A DNA stretch of 50,116 bases from the NCBI GenBank assembly GCA_035551355.1, contig DASZNF010000072.1, positions 1-50,116 of the forward strand, given 5' to 3'. Within the stretch, counting starts at the first letter, position 1; the number at the start of each line of letters is the position of its first letter. Position numbers and translations under genes: made by a program. Origin of the DNA: DATATV01 sp035551355 (GTDB lineage Bacteria; Actinomycetota; Actinomycetes; Mycobacteriales; Pseudonocardiaceae). Positions 7,847 through 14,533 of the stretch are shown here, one piece after another. The notes beneath the pieces were generated by a model. It had not been told where the DNA came from. It saw only the letters and a program-made list of their open reading frames with translations, and did not search any database.

Positions 7847-8401
7847 TCAGATTCCCAGCAGGTCCCGCCCGGCCCGGAGCAGCGTGCGACGCACCTGCTC
7901 CGGGTCGTCCAGTTCCGCCCCCTGCAACGCCCCGTCGTGCAACAACACCAGAACCGCCGCGGCGTAACCCGGATCGGGATGCCCGGCCCGGGTGGCCAAC
8001 TCGGCCATCGCGTCCCGGAACCAACCGCGATGCTCGTCCACCGCGTTCCGCACGATGTGCTCGGGATCGGGATACTCGGCCGCCGCGTTGATGAAATGAC
8101 ACCCGCGAAACCCGGATGCACAGGCCGATTCCCCGACGAACTCCAGCACCGCGGGCAACGCCTCGCCCGCCGGCGTCGTCTCCACCATCCGGGCCACCGC
8201 CCCCCGCAGCCGCTGATCGGTAGCCCGCAGATAGGCGACGACCAGATCCTCCTTGGCCGGGAAGTGCCGGTAGAAGGTAGCCCGGGTGACCTTGGCCTCG
8301 GTGACCAGCCGATCCACGCCGACGGTGTGGATGCCCTCGCGGTAGAAGAGGTCGCTCGCGGTGTCCAGCAGGCGGTCGCGGGGGCTGGCATCGCTGGTCA
8401 T
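7847..8401 (-). CDS. TetR-family regulator of the adjacent hydrolase
   Basis: 184 residues with N-terminal helix-turn-helix VDRLVTEAKVTRATFYRHFPAKEDL and a TetR_C ligand domain. The same 12-mer, GAACGAACGTTC, lies in front of this gene (8417-8428, inverse orientation) and twice in front of the hydrolase. This supports autoregulation and repression of the hydrolase. The DJ-1/AraC gene starts 43 bases away on the other strand and may share the operator. Confidence 0.88.
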   Translation of the reverse strand: MTSDASPRDRLLDTASDLFYREGIHTVGVDRLVTEAKVTRATFYRHFPAKEDLVVAYLRATDQRLRGAVARMVETTPAGEALPAVLEFVGESACASGFRGCHFINAAAEYPDPEHIVRNAVDEHRGWFRDAMAELATRAGHPDPGYAAAVLVLLHDGALQGAELDDPEQVRRTLLRAGRDLLGI

Positions 8402-8416
8402 ACCGCATTATAGACA

Positions 8417-8428
8417 GAACGTTCGTTC
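8417..8428. promoter_or_regulatory. TetR-type operator copy 3
   Basis: GAACGTTCGTTC, the reverse complement of the operator at 7120-7131, 16 bases upstream of the TetR start codon and 16 bases upstream of the divergent DJ-1/AraC gene. Confidence 0.6.
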
Positions 8429-8443
8429 CCGCCGTGCGGTTTA

Positions 8444-9391
8444 ATGGTGGACATGCACCGCGTGGTCGCGCTCGCCCTGCCCGATGTGGTCGCCTTCGAC
8501 CTGGCCATCCCGGCCCAGATCTTCGGCCATCGGGAGGAACGCGAGCGCTACACCTTCACCATGGCCGCCGAACACCCCGGCCCGGTGCCCAGCACCACCG
8601 GCTACACCGTCCACGCCGAAGCCGGCCTGACCGCCCTGGACACCGCGGAAACCATTGTGGTACCCGGCTTCTGGCCCACCGTCGACCCTTCACCGCCGGT
8701 CCTGGACGCGCTGCGCCGAGCGTCCGACCGCGGTGCGCGGATCGCGTCGGTCTGCATCGGCGCGTTCGCCCTGGCGGCGGCGGGCCTGCTGGACGGGAAG
8801 TGCGCCACCACCCACTGGGAGCACACCGGCGAACTGGCCCGCAGGTTCCCGCTGGTGCGCCTCCGCGGCGAAGTCCTCTACGTGGACGAAGGCAACATCC
8901 TGACCAGCGCGGGCGTGTCCGCGGGAATCGACCTCTGCCTGCACATGTACCGCACCGACCACGGCGCCAGCGCGGCGGCGGACGTCGCGCGGCGCATGGT
9001 CGCCCCCGTCCACCGCCCCGGCGGCCAAGCCCAGTACGCCCGCCGCGAACTCCCCACCGGCGGCCTGGGCCTGGCACCCACCTGCACCTGGGCGGCCGGG
9101 CGGCTGGACCAGCCCCTCACCGTGGCCGACCTGGCCCGCCACGCCGGTCTGGCGCCCAGAACCTTCGCCCGTCACTTCCTGGCCGAAACCGGCATGACTC
9201 CCCTGCGCTGGCTCACCGCCCAGCGGGTCCTGGAAGCCCGAAACCTGTTGGAAGCAACGGACATCACCATCGACGAGGTGGCCCGGCGCAGCGGCCTGGG
9301 CACCCCGGCCAACCTGCGGTTGCGCCTGGCCCAGGAAGCAGGCACCACACCTTCGTCCTACCGCAACGCCTTCCGAGCCTCGATCGACTGA
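8444..9391 (+). CDS. GlxA-family regulator: DJ-1/PfpI domain fused to AraC helix-turn-helix
   Basis: 315 residues (an ATG at 8453 is an alternative start). Residues about 5-170 form a DJ-1/PfpI-like domain with SVCIGAFALAAAGLLDG around the nucleophile-elbow cysteine, as in GlxA/FtrA proteins, where the fold usually senses rather than catalyses. The last about 95 residues are a two-motif AraC DNA-binding domain (LARHAGLAPRTFARHFLAETGMTPLRWL, then IDEVARRSGLGTPANLRLRL). The target is unknown; the neighbours suggest self-regulation or the shared intergenic region with the TetR gene. Confidence 0.9.
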   Translation: MVDMHRVVALALPDVVAFDLAIPAQIFGHREERERYTFTMAAEHPGPVPSTTGYTVHAEAGLTALDTAETIVVPGFWPTVDPSPPVLDALRRASDRGARIASVCIGAFALAAAGLLDGKCATTHWEHTGELARRFPLVRLRGEVLYVDEGNILTSAGVSAGIDLCLHMYRTDHGASAAADVARRMVAPVHRPGGQAQYARRELPTGGLGLAPTCTWAAGRLDQPLTVADLARHAGLAPRTFARHFLAETGMTPLRWLTAQRVLEARNLLEATDITIDEVARRSGLGTPANLRLRLAQEAGTTPSSYRNAFRASID

Positions 9392-9433
9392 GCGTCAAGC
9401 CCGGCCCCGGAGTCAGTATCGGTCGACGCGGCC

Positions 9434-9577
9434 TCCATTGACCAGGTGGCCGCGAGTTGCCCGGGCGGGCGGATCGGGCAGCCCGAGGATGTGCTGGCGT
9501 TGACCGCTTTCCTCGGTTCGGACGCCGCCCGGCACATCTCCGGCACGCTGCTGGGCATCCGGCCGGTCACCGGCTGA
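9434..9577 (+). pseudogene. Remnant of a short-chain dehydrogenase (C-terminal end only)
   Basis: The frame ending in the TGA at 9575-9577 reads PGGRIGQPEDVLALTAFLGS followed by DAARHISGTLLGI. This is the conserved C-terminal block of classical SDR oxidoreductases (usually GRxGxPEDVAxxVxFLASDxAxxITG). No start codon, Rossmann glycine motif or YxxxK precedes it; upstream is the end of the AraC gene. It is therefore a 3' fragment left by deletion. SDRs are NAD(P)-dependent oxidoreductases; this piece cannot be functional. Confidence 0.7.
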
Positions 9578-9602
9578 GGCGTGGCAGAGAACTTTTGCCA
9601 TT

Positions 9603-9669
9603 GGGCAGTTCTGCCACTCGTCGGCACCGTCGATCCGGACGAGAGTGGGCTCCGATCGTTCGAATCGGA
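9603..9669 (+). promoter_or_regulatory. Inverted repeats upstream of the carbonic anhydrase
   Basis: GGCAG-TT-CTGCC (9604-9615) and TCCGAT-N7-ATCGGA (9651-9669) lie between the SDR remnant and the carbonic anhydrase start at 9679. The second overlaps the GGAAG ribosome-site region, so it could be an operator or an RNA hairpin that masks translation. Function is inferred only. Confidence 0.3.
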
Positions 9670-9678
9670 AGGCAGATC

Positions 9679-10209
9679 ATGTCCCACGTTGATTCACTTT
9701 TGTTGCGTAACAAGGCGTTCGCGGAGACCGACGCGAAGGACCACGTGCCGGAGATTCCGTTCATCCCGCACCAGCTGTCCTTCGTCATCACCTGCGTCGA
9801 CCCGCGCACCGAGCCGGGCGCGTTTCTCGGAGTCGAGCTCGGTGACGCGATCGTGCTGCGCAGCATCGGCGGCCGGGTGACCCCCGCGGTACTGCGGGAT
9901 GTGGCCTACATCAGTTATCTGCTGGAAACCAAGGCGCCCGACGGGCCCTGGTTCGAGCTGGCGGTGATCCACCACACCGACTGCGGCTCCGGTTTCCTTG
10001 CCGACGAACAACTTCGGCATGGTTTCGCGCAGCGGGGCTTCGACGAGGACGCCCTGGCCAAGCTGCCGGTGACCGACCCGGAGCAGACCGTGCGCACCGA
10101 CGTCGATCTGCTGCGCAAGGATTCCCGGGTTTCGTCACGTATCGCCGTGTCCGGCCACGTGTACGACGTCGCGACCGGATTGGTCCGCACCGTCGTCGAG
10201 GCCGGCTGA
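9679..10209 (+). CDS. Beta-class carbonic anhydrase
   Basis: 176 residues. It interconverts CO2 and bicarbonate with a zinc held by C39, H99 and C102 (CVDPR and HHTDCG) and the Asp41-Arg43 dyad. The ATG at 9679 follows GGAAGG. It is shorter than plant-type enzymes and matches the compact bacterial beta-CA group. The last 75 bases overlap the 3' end of the convergent EamA gene, an unusually long antisense overlap. There is no signal peptide, so it is cytoplasmic. Confidence 0.9.
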   Translation: MSHVDSLLLRNKAFAETDAKDHVPEIPFIPHQLSFVITCVDPRTEPGAFLGVELGDAIVLRSIGGRVTPAVLRDVAYISYLLETKAPDGPWFELAVIHHTDCGSGFLADEQLRHGFAQRGFDEDALAKLPVTDPEQTVRTDVDLLRKDSRVSSRIAVSGHVYDVATGLVRTVVEAG

Positions 10210-11064
10210 GTCGGTCGCGGTGCGGGCGCCTGCGCGTTCCGCGCCGATGCCCGCGATGACCACGAGTGCGACGCCGGCCAGCGCGTCCGGAGTCGGTTTC
10301 TGTTGCAGCAGCAGGAAACCGACCACCAGCGCGATGGCCGGCTCCAGGCTCATCAGGGTGCCGAACGCGGCCATGGTCAGCCGGCGCAACGCCAGCATCT
10401 CCAGGCTGAAGGGCACCATCGGCAGCAGCACGGCCAGGCCCAGTCCGGCCAGCACGGTCGATGCGTTGAGGTGCGGCAGCACCCGGTCGCCGTCGAAGAA
10501 ATCGACCAGGGTCGCGGTCAGCGCGGCCACCGGCATGGAAACAGCCAGCGGCCGGATGCCCTCGATCTCGTCGCCCACCCGCTGGGTGAGCAGGATGTAG
10601 CCGGCCCAGCACACTGCCGCGCCGAGGGCGAAACCCACGCCGATCGGATCGGCGATGCCCTGCCAGGGGTGGGTCAGCAGCACCACGCCCGCCGCGGCCA
10701 GCACCGGCCATACCTTGGTGCCGCGCTTGCCGCGCGAGATCGCGACCCCGAGGGGGCCGAGGAATTCCAGGGCGCTGGCCGTGCCCAGTGGCAGCCGGGT
10801 CACCGCGATCATGAACAGCATGGTCATTCCGGCGATCACCACGCCGAGCAGTGCGCTGGCCAGCAGTCCGGTGCGGCTGAACCAGGACGGCCGGGGCCGC
10901 ACGATCAGCAGCAACAGCACCCCGGCCCAGGCCAGCCGCAGCCAGGCCGCGCCCTCCGCGCCGATCCGGCCGGACAGGTCCACGGCCACGGCGAGACCGA
11001 GTTGCACACAGGTCATGGAGCCCAGCGCCATCAAGGCGCCGGCGCGGGGATTCGTCGTGGTCAC
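10135..11064 (-). CDS. EamA/DMT-family membrane transporter
   Basis: About 309 residues with ten predicted membrane helices in two EamA repeats (for example ALMALGSMTCVQLGLAVAVD near the start and LAVLLPMVPFSLEMLALRRL in the second half). The GTG at 11064 (VTTTNPRAG) is chosen because the helices start directly after it; upstream codons are polar and unlike the family. The protein continues about 34 polar residues beyond the last helix, antisense to the carbonic anhydrase 3' end, suggesting loss of the original stop codon. RhtA-like exporters of amino acids belong to this family; the substrate is unknown. Divergent from a LysR regulator that probably controls it. Confidence 0.87.
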   Translation of the reverse strand: MTTTNPRAGALMALGSMTCVQLGLAVAVDLSGRIGAEGAAWLRLAWAGVLLLLIVRPRPSWFSRTGLLASALLGVVIAGMTMLFMIAVTRLPLGTASALEFLGPLGVAISRGKRGTKVWPVLAAAGVVLLTHPWQGIADPIGVGFALGAAVCWAGYILLTQRVGDEIEGIRPLAVSMPVAALTATLVDFFDGDRVLPHLNASTVLAGLGLAVLLPMVPFSLEMLALRRLTMAAFGTLMSLEPAIALVVGFLLLQQKPTPDALAGVALVVIAGIGAERAGARTATDSAGLDDGADQSGRDVVHVAGHGDT

Positions 11065-11135
11065 CTGACCAGTAAAGACACGCAGACCGTTCGTGTCCAC
11101 GTGACAATCATGGACATGCCGTTCACGATTCATGG

Positions 11136-12017
11136 ATGGATACCCGGCGCCTGCGGCTACTGCTCGAACTGTCCCGGCTCGGCTCCATGCGCGAGGTCGC
11201 CGAGTTGCTCGACACCACCACGTCCACCGTGTCCCAGCAGATCGCCGCGCTGGCCCGGGAGGTCGGCGCCGACCTGGTCGAGCCGGACGGCCGCCGGGTC
11301 CGGCTCACCCCGGCCGGGCGCAGGCTGGCCGAACACGCGATCCCCATCCTGGCCGCGGTCCGAGCCGCCCGCGCCGATCTCGATCCGGCGGCCGAACCGG
11401 CGGGCACGGTGCGCGCGGCCGGATTCGCCACCGCGATCCGCCGCGCCTTTCTCCCGCTGGCCGCCGGCCTCGCCCGCGATCACCCCGACGTGCGCCTCAC
11501 CATCCAGGAGCACGAACGCGAGGAGGCGCTGGATCTGCTTGCCGCCGACCGGATCGACCTGGCCGTCGTCTACGACTACACGCTCGCGCCGATCACCCAG
11601 GACCCGGCGCTGGACTGGCTGCCGCTGTGGTCGACCGCGTGGGGCCTGGGCGTGCCCGCCGATCAGGCCGTCACCGCGGCCGACTCGCCGGGGGTGATCG
11701 GCGCGTTCCGGGACGCCACCTGGATCGGCAACTCGCGCAACGGCGCGGACGAGGAAGTGTTGCGCAGCTTGGGTTCCATGGCCGGGTTCCGGCCGATGAC
11801 GACCCATCTCGCGGACAGTCTGGCGCTGGTCGAGGACCTGATCCTGGCCGGGCTCGGGGTGGGCATGCTGCCCGCCGACCGGCCCACCCAGCCCGGGGTG
11901 ACCGTGCTGCCGCTGCCCGATCCGCGGGTGCGGCTGCGGGCCTACGCGGTGACCCGCCGCGGTCAGTCCCGCTGGCCGCCGCTCACCCTCGTGCTCGATC
12001 TTCTCGCCAAGAGTTGA
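11136..12017 (+). CDS. LysR-family transcriptional regulator
   Basis: 293 residues. The N-terminal winged helix (about 1-60) has RLLLELSRLGSMREVAELLD and TTSTVSQQIAALAREVGADL, and a periplasmic-binding-protein-like effector domain follows (about 85-290). It starts at ATG 11136, 71 bases from the divergent EamA gene, the standard LysR arrangement for control of a neighbouring exporter. The inducer is unknown. Confidence 0.9.
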   Translation: MDTRRLRLLLELSRLGSMREVAELLDTTTSTVSQQIAALAREVGADLVEPDGRRVRLTPAGRRLAEHAIPILAAVRAARADLDPAAEPAGTVRAAGFATAIRRAFLPLAAGLARDHPDVRLTIQEHEREEALDLLAADRIDLAVVYDYTLAPITQDPALDWLPLWSTAWGLGVPADQAVTAADSPGVIGAFRDATWIGNSRNGADEEVLRSLGSMAGFRPMTTHLADSLALVEDLILAGLGVGMLPADRPTQPGVTVLPLPDPRVRLRAYAVTRRGQSRWPPLTLVLDLLAKS

Positions 12018-12019
12018 CC

Positions 12020-12250
12020 GCGACATTCAGCCGCTGGGCGACCCGGCGTGCGGTCTGTTCCCCGGCGCGCGGCGCGATCGGCCCCGGCCGCGCGGACGCG
12101 GTCCAGCACCTCGGCCGGCGCGGAGGCCGGGGCGCCGCTGCCGAACGGCGTTCCGGTGCGTACTGGATGGTCAGCTGGATCTGTTGCGCGACAACGGTTC
12201 CGCGCAATCCGGCCGCGACCCGCAGCGCGCCGTCGATTCCTGGTCGCGGT
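12020..12250 (-). pseudogene. Frameshifted remnant of a DJ-1/PfpI-family gene
   Basis: On the minus strand the sequence GIDGALRVAAGLRGTVVAQQ followed by IQLTIQYAPE matches the C-terminal part of DJ-1/PfpI amidase-like proteins (usual form: GIDMALxLxAxxxGxxxAxxIQLxIEYDPQPPF). The continuation PFGSGAPASAPAEVLDRVRA is present but in another frame; one missing base after the E codon explains it. A second shift seems to restore GEQTARRVAQRLN. The N-terminal catalytic half is absent. It occupies the gap between the LysR gene and the six-hairpin glycosidase gene and is not functional. Confidence 0.6.
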
Positions 12251-12364
12251 GATCTCCATCCTGCGGCGGGGCCACAGGACCGGCGAGTGGCAGAACGACC
12301 GGTTTCCGCACGATTCCGGCCCGTCCGGCCCGCTGACAGGACTGGACAAGATCGCGCCGAGTGG

Positions 12365-12394
12365 TTGCCCGTCGCCGCACCCGGCCTCTAGCGT
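12365..12394 (+). promoter_or_regulatory. Promoter of the six-hairpin glycosidase gene
   Basis: TTGCCC (12365-12370) and TAGCGT (12389-12394), separated by 18 bases, lie upstream of the TGACAACGTTGTCA operator. The leader to the GTG at 12465 is about 65 bases. Confidence 0.5.
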
Positions 12395-12402
12395 TTTTTC
12401 CT

Positions 12403-12428
12403 GTCGGTTGACAACGTTGTCAGCCGAC
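12403..12428. promoter_or_regulatory. LacI-type operator (core TGACAACGTTGTCA)
   Basis: A 26-bp palindrome with 12 of 13 matching positions per arm; the perfect 14-bp core is at 12409-12422. The same core occurs at 31394 and 43562. It lies 14 bases (core) downstream of the -10 element, where a repressor would block initiation. The central CG is typical of LacI-family sites. No LacI gene is visible in the window. Confidence 0.8.
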
Positions 12429-12464
12429 CCGGCGACGTCGGTGACGGGGAAGGCGGGACCTCAG

Positions 12465-14117
12465 GTGACGACTCGATCCGAACACACCGATCGATCCGAC
12501 GACGGCGAGCGGAGCGGGCTGGGACGGCGCGGTTTCCTCGGTATGGCGGGCGCCGGTCTGGCCGGGGGCACACTCGCGGCTACCGGCCTGACTGCTTCCC
12601 CAGCTGCCGCCGCAGGTGTTTCCGTTGGCAGCACGGGACTTCCGCCGCGCACGGGCTATGCCATGCCGCGGCTGGTATGCGCGAATCCGGCCACCCAGCA
12701 GGCCATCGGCCCGGCCTACGAGTCCGCGCTGACCGACCTGATCGGCATCAACACCACCTACGCCGACCCGGCCACCTACGACAAGGCCGGCCTGGTCGCC
12801 TATCCCCCGGGCAGCTTCGTGCGGGCGGGCGGCGGTTATCCCACACCGCAGCGCTGGACCCGGGACGCCGCGGTCAATGCGTGGAACGCCACCAGTCTGC
12901 TCTGCCCGCTGGTCGGCGCCAACACATTGTGGGCGGTGGTGGACCGGCAGTCCGACGGCAGCCTGATCGTGCAGCAGGACAACCAGTGGTGGGACCAGAT
13001 CATCTGGGTGGTCAGCGCCTGGAACCACTACCTGGTCACCGGCGACACCGCCTTTCTGGCCGACGCCTACCCCTGCTCGGCCACCACCATGGCCGCCCGG
13101 CGCGCGCAGAACTTCGACGCCGCAACGGGTTTGTTCCAAGGCCCCAGTTTCATGAACGACGGCATCGCCGGATATCCCGGTCCGCCCTGGGAACCGGGCA
13201 TCGACTCCTCGTTCGTGCTGGACTACCCGAACACCAGCACGCTGAAGTGCCTGTCCACCAACTGTCTCTACCACGCCGCCCATCTCGCCCTGGCCGGGAT
13301 GGCGCACACCATGCGGGACAACGGATCCGAGGCTGGCTACCGCGCCGCGGCCAGCGCGCTGCGGACCGCGATCAACACCCAACTGTGGCGCGCGGACGCG
13401 GGCAGCTACGGCTATTTCCGGCACGGCGGCGATACCCTGGCCGGGCAACTGGACACCTCGCAGGAGGGGGCCGGGCTGGCCTTCGCGGTGCTGTGCGGCG
13501 TGGCCGACGCCCAGCAGACCCAGAGCCTGCTGGCCGGCGCGCACTGGGAACCGCACGGCATCGTGAACAGCTGGCCCGGCTTCCCGTTGTTCAGCGCGCA
13601 GCAACCCGGACGGCACAACGTGAGCGTGTGGCCGATGGTGCACTCCATGTTCGGGCACGCCGCCGCGGCCGGCGGGCGGCCGGACCTGTTCGCCCGCGCG
13701 GTCACCGAGCTGGCCCAGCTGGTCGCGGCCAGCGGCGGCTTCTACGAGCTGTACAACAGCCAGACCGGCACGGTGGACGGCGGCTGGCAGACCGGCGGCA
13801 GCGGAGCGCTGGAGCATTTCACCTCGCAACCGGATCAGGCCTGGTCGGCCACCGGGTACCTGCGAATGATCTGTTCCGGGTTGTTCGGGCTGACTCCGAC
13901 CGAGGCCGGGTTGACGGTGGCGCCGTGCCTGCCCGCGGAGTGGGGGCCGGTGAGTTTGTCCGGTCTGCCGTATCGAGGCGCGACGCTGGACATCACGCTG
14001 GCCGGGGTGGGAACCCGGGTCGCGGCCTGTCTGGTCGACGGGCGTCCGGGGCCGCCACGGATTCCGCCCACCGCCACCGGCGCGCACACCCTGCACCTCA
14101 CAATGGCCGCGCACTGA
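12465..14117 (+). CDS. Tat-exported six-hairpin glycosidase-like enzyme
   Basis: 550 residues from the GTG at 12465 (an in-frame GTG at 12441 is an alternative). The N-terminus carries a twin-arginine signal, LGRRGFLGMAGAGLAGG, ending near SPAAAA. The rest is rich in Trp and aromatic motifs of the (alpha/alpha)6 six-hairpin fold (NQWWDQIIWVVSAWNHYLV; GPPWEPGIDSSFVLDYPN; HNVSVWPMVHSMFGH). It ends in a beta-rich C-terminal piece (GLFGLTPTEAGLTVAPCLP) like that of GH65/GH94/GH78-type enzymes. The exact GH family and catalytic residues are not recognisable to me. Controlled by the palindrome at 12403-12428; likely acts outside the cell on an oligosaccharide. Confidence 0.75.
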   Translation: MTTRSEHTDRSDDGERSGLGRRGFLGMAGAGLAGGTLAATGLTASPAAAAGVSVGSTGLPPRTGYAMPRLVCANPATQQAIGPAYESALTDLIGINTTYADPATYDKAGLVAYPPGSFVRAGGGYPTPQRWTRDAAVNAWNATSLLCPLVGANTLWAVVDRQSDGSLIVQQDNQWWDQIIWVVSAWNHYLVTGDTAFLADAYPCSATTMAARRAQNFDAATGLFQGPSFMNDGIAGYPGPPWEPGIDSSFVLDYPNTSTLKCLSTNCLYHAAHLALAGMAHTMRDNGSEAGYRAAASALRTAINTQLWRADAGSYGYFRHGGDTLAGQLDTSQEGAGLAFAVLCGVADAQQTQSLLAGAHWEPHGIVNSWPGFPLFSAQQPGRHNVSVWPMVHSMFGHAAAAGGRPDLFARAVTELAQLVAASGGFYELYNSQTGTVDGGWQTGGSGALEHFTSQPDQAWSATGYLRMICSGLFGLTPTEAGLTVAPCLPAEWGPVSLSGLPYRGATLDITLAGVGTRVAACLVDGRPGPPRIPPTATGAHTLHLTMAAH

Positions 14118-14153
14118 GCGTCACCGAAAGTAAGCTTTCTGTGCATTATTTCG

Positions 14154-14183
14154 TTACCGATCTTCGATCGACTGTGGCATGAT
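14154..14183 (+). promoter_or_regulatory. Candidate promoter of the cysteine-peptide gene
   Basis: TTACCG (14154-14159) and CATGAT (14178-14183) are 18 bases apart. The imperfect inverted repeat GAAAG-N4-CTTTC just upstream (about 14126-14139) may be an operator. The transcript would have a leader of about 105 bases before the ATG at 14297. Confidence 0.4.
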
Positions 14184-14224
14184 GGCGTTGTTCACGGGGG
14201 AAGTTCAATCAATATCTCGTGATC

Positions 14225-14270
14225 CGTCGCGGAAATTTCGCGACGCCAAGGGGGCAGCACTTCGGTGCTG
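14225..14270 (+). promoter_or_regulatory. Structured leader: two stem-loops ahead of the cysteine peptide
   Basis: Stem 1: CGTCGCG (14225-14231) pairs with CGCGACG (14239-14245). Stem 2: CAGCAC-TTCG-GTGCTG (14255-14270), a perfect 6-bp stem with a UUCG tetraloop. The ribosome site AGGGGGA follows at 14283-14289. Two stable hairpins in a short leader suggest RNA-level control or message stabilisation. They do not match a riboswitch that I recognise. Confidence 0.55.
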
Positions 14271-14296
14271 TAAAAGATCACTAGGGGGAATCAGCC

Positions 14297-14449
14297 ATGT
14301 CTACTGGTCCGGCGAATCCGGAACCATCCGAGCCCGCGCCGGTGACCGAGCAACCCGGGGACGACTCGGGCTCCGGCCAGCTGTGCGCGTGCGGCGTCAA
14401 CCCGGCACCGATGTGCTCGGGCGGCTGTCAGAAGGACCCGAACTCGTGA
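14297..14449 (+). CDS. Small cysteine-containing peptide (50 residues) upstream of the CHAT protein
   Basis: I do not recognise this gene. The ATG has AGGGGGA 7 bases upstream, the best ribosome site in the block, and third codon positions are GC-rich as in real genes. Residues 1-28 are Pro, Glu, Asp, Ser and Gly rich and acidic, hence probably disordered. Residues 30-44 read CACGVNPAPMCSGGC, giving C30, C32, C40 and C44 (C-x-C-x7-C-x3-C), and the end is QKDPNS. There is no signal peptide. The cysteines could bind metal, form disulfides or be modified. The gene is followed by a strong hairpin and then the CHAT protein, so it may be a substrate, regulator or partner of that protein; this is inference. 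Confidence 0.65.
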   Translation: MSTGPANPEPSEPAPVTEQPGDDSGSGQLCACGVNPAPMCSGGCQKDPNS

Positions 14450-14470
14450 CCCATGCGGTCACCGCATCGT

Positions 14471-14498
14471 CCGCCCGCGGGTCGTGGCCCGCGGGCGG
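14471..14498 (+). terminator. Perfect 11-bp hairpin between the cysteine peptide and CHAT genes
   Basis: CCGCCCGCGGG (14471-14481), loop TCGTGG, then CCCGCGGGCGG (14488-14498). It starts 22 bases after the peptide stop codon. It probably terminates most transcripts, so that the peptide is made in excess of the downstream CHAT protein, or it acts as an attenuator. Confidence 0.6.
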
Positions 14499-14533
14499 GC
14501 GCCCACGTTCTCGATTTCCGTTGTGCCACTGAC

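Noticed and set aside
14225..14270. The two leader stems as an ANTAR target of the 40236 protein
   Set aside because: ANTAR targets need two stems with six-base loops bearing A1 and G4; these loops have seven and four bases.
14179..14532. A 117-residue open frame overlapping the leader and the cysteine-peptide gene
   Set aside because: It has no good ribosome site, its codon bias is worse than that of the 50-residue frame, and it would span both leader hairpins and the terminator.
14453..14533. Upstream start of the CHAT protein at 14453
   Set aside because: It would add 27 Arg/Pro-rich residues encoded by the perfect hairpin at 14471-14498; the TPR region starts after 14534.
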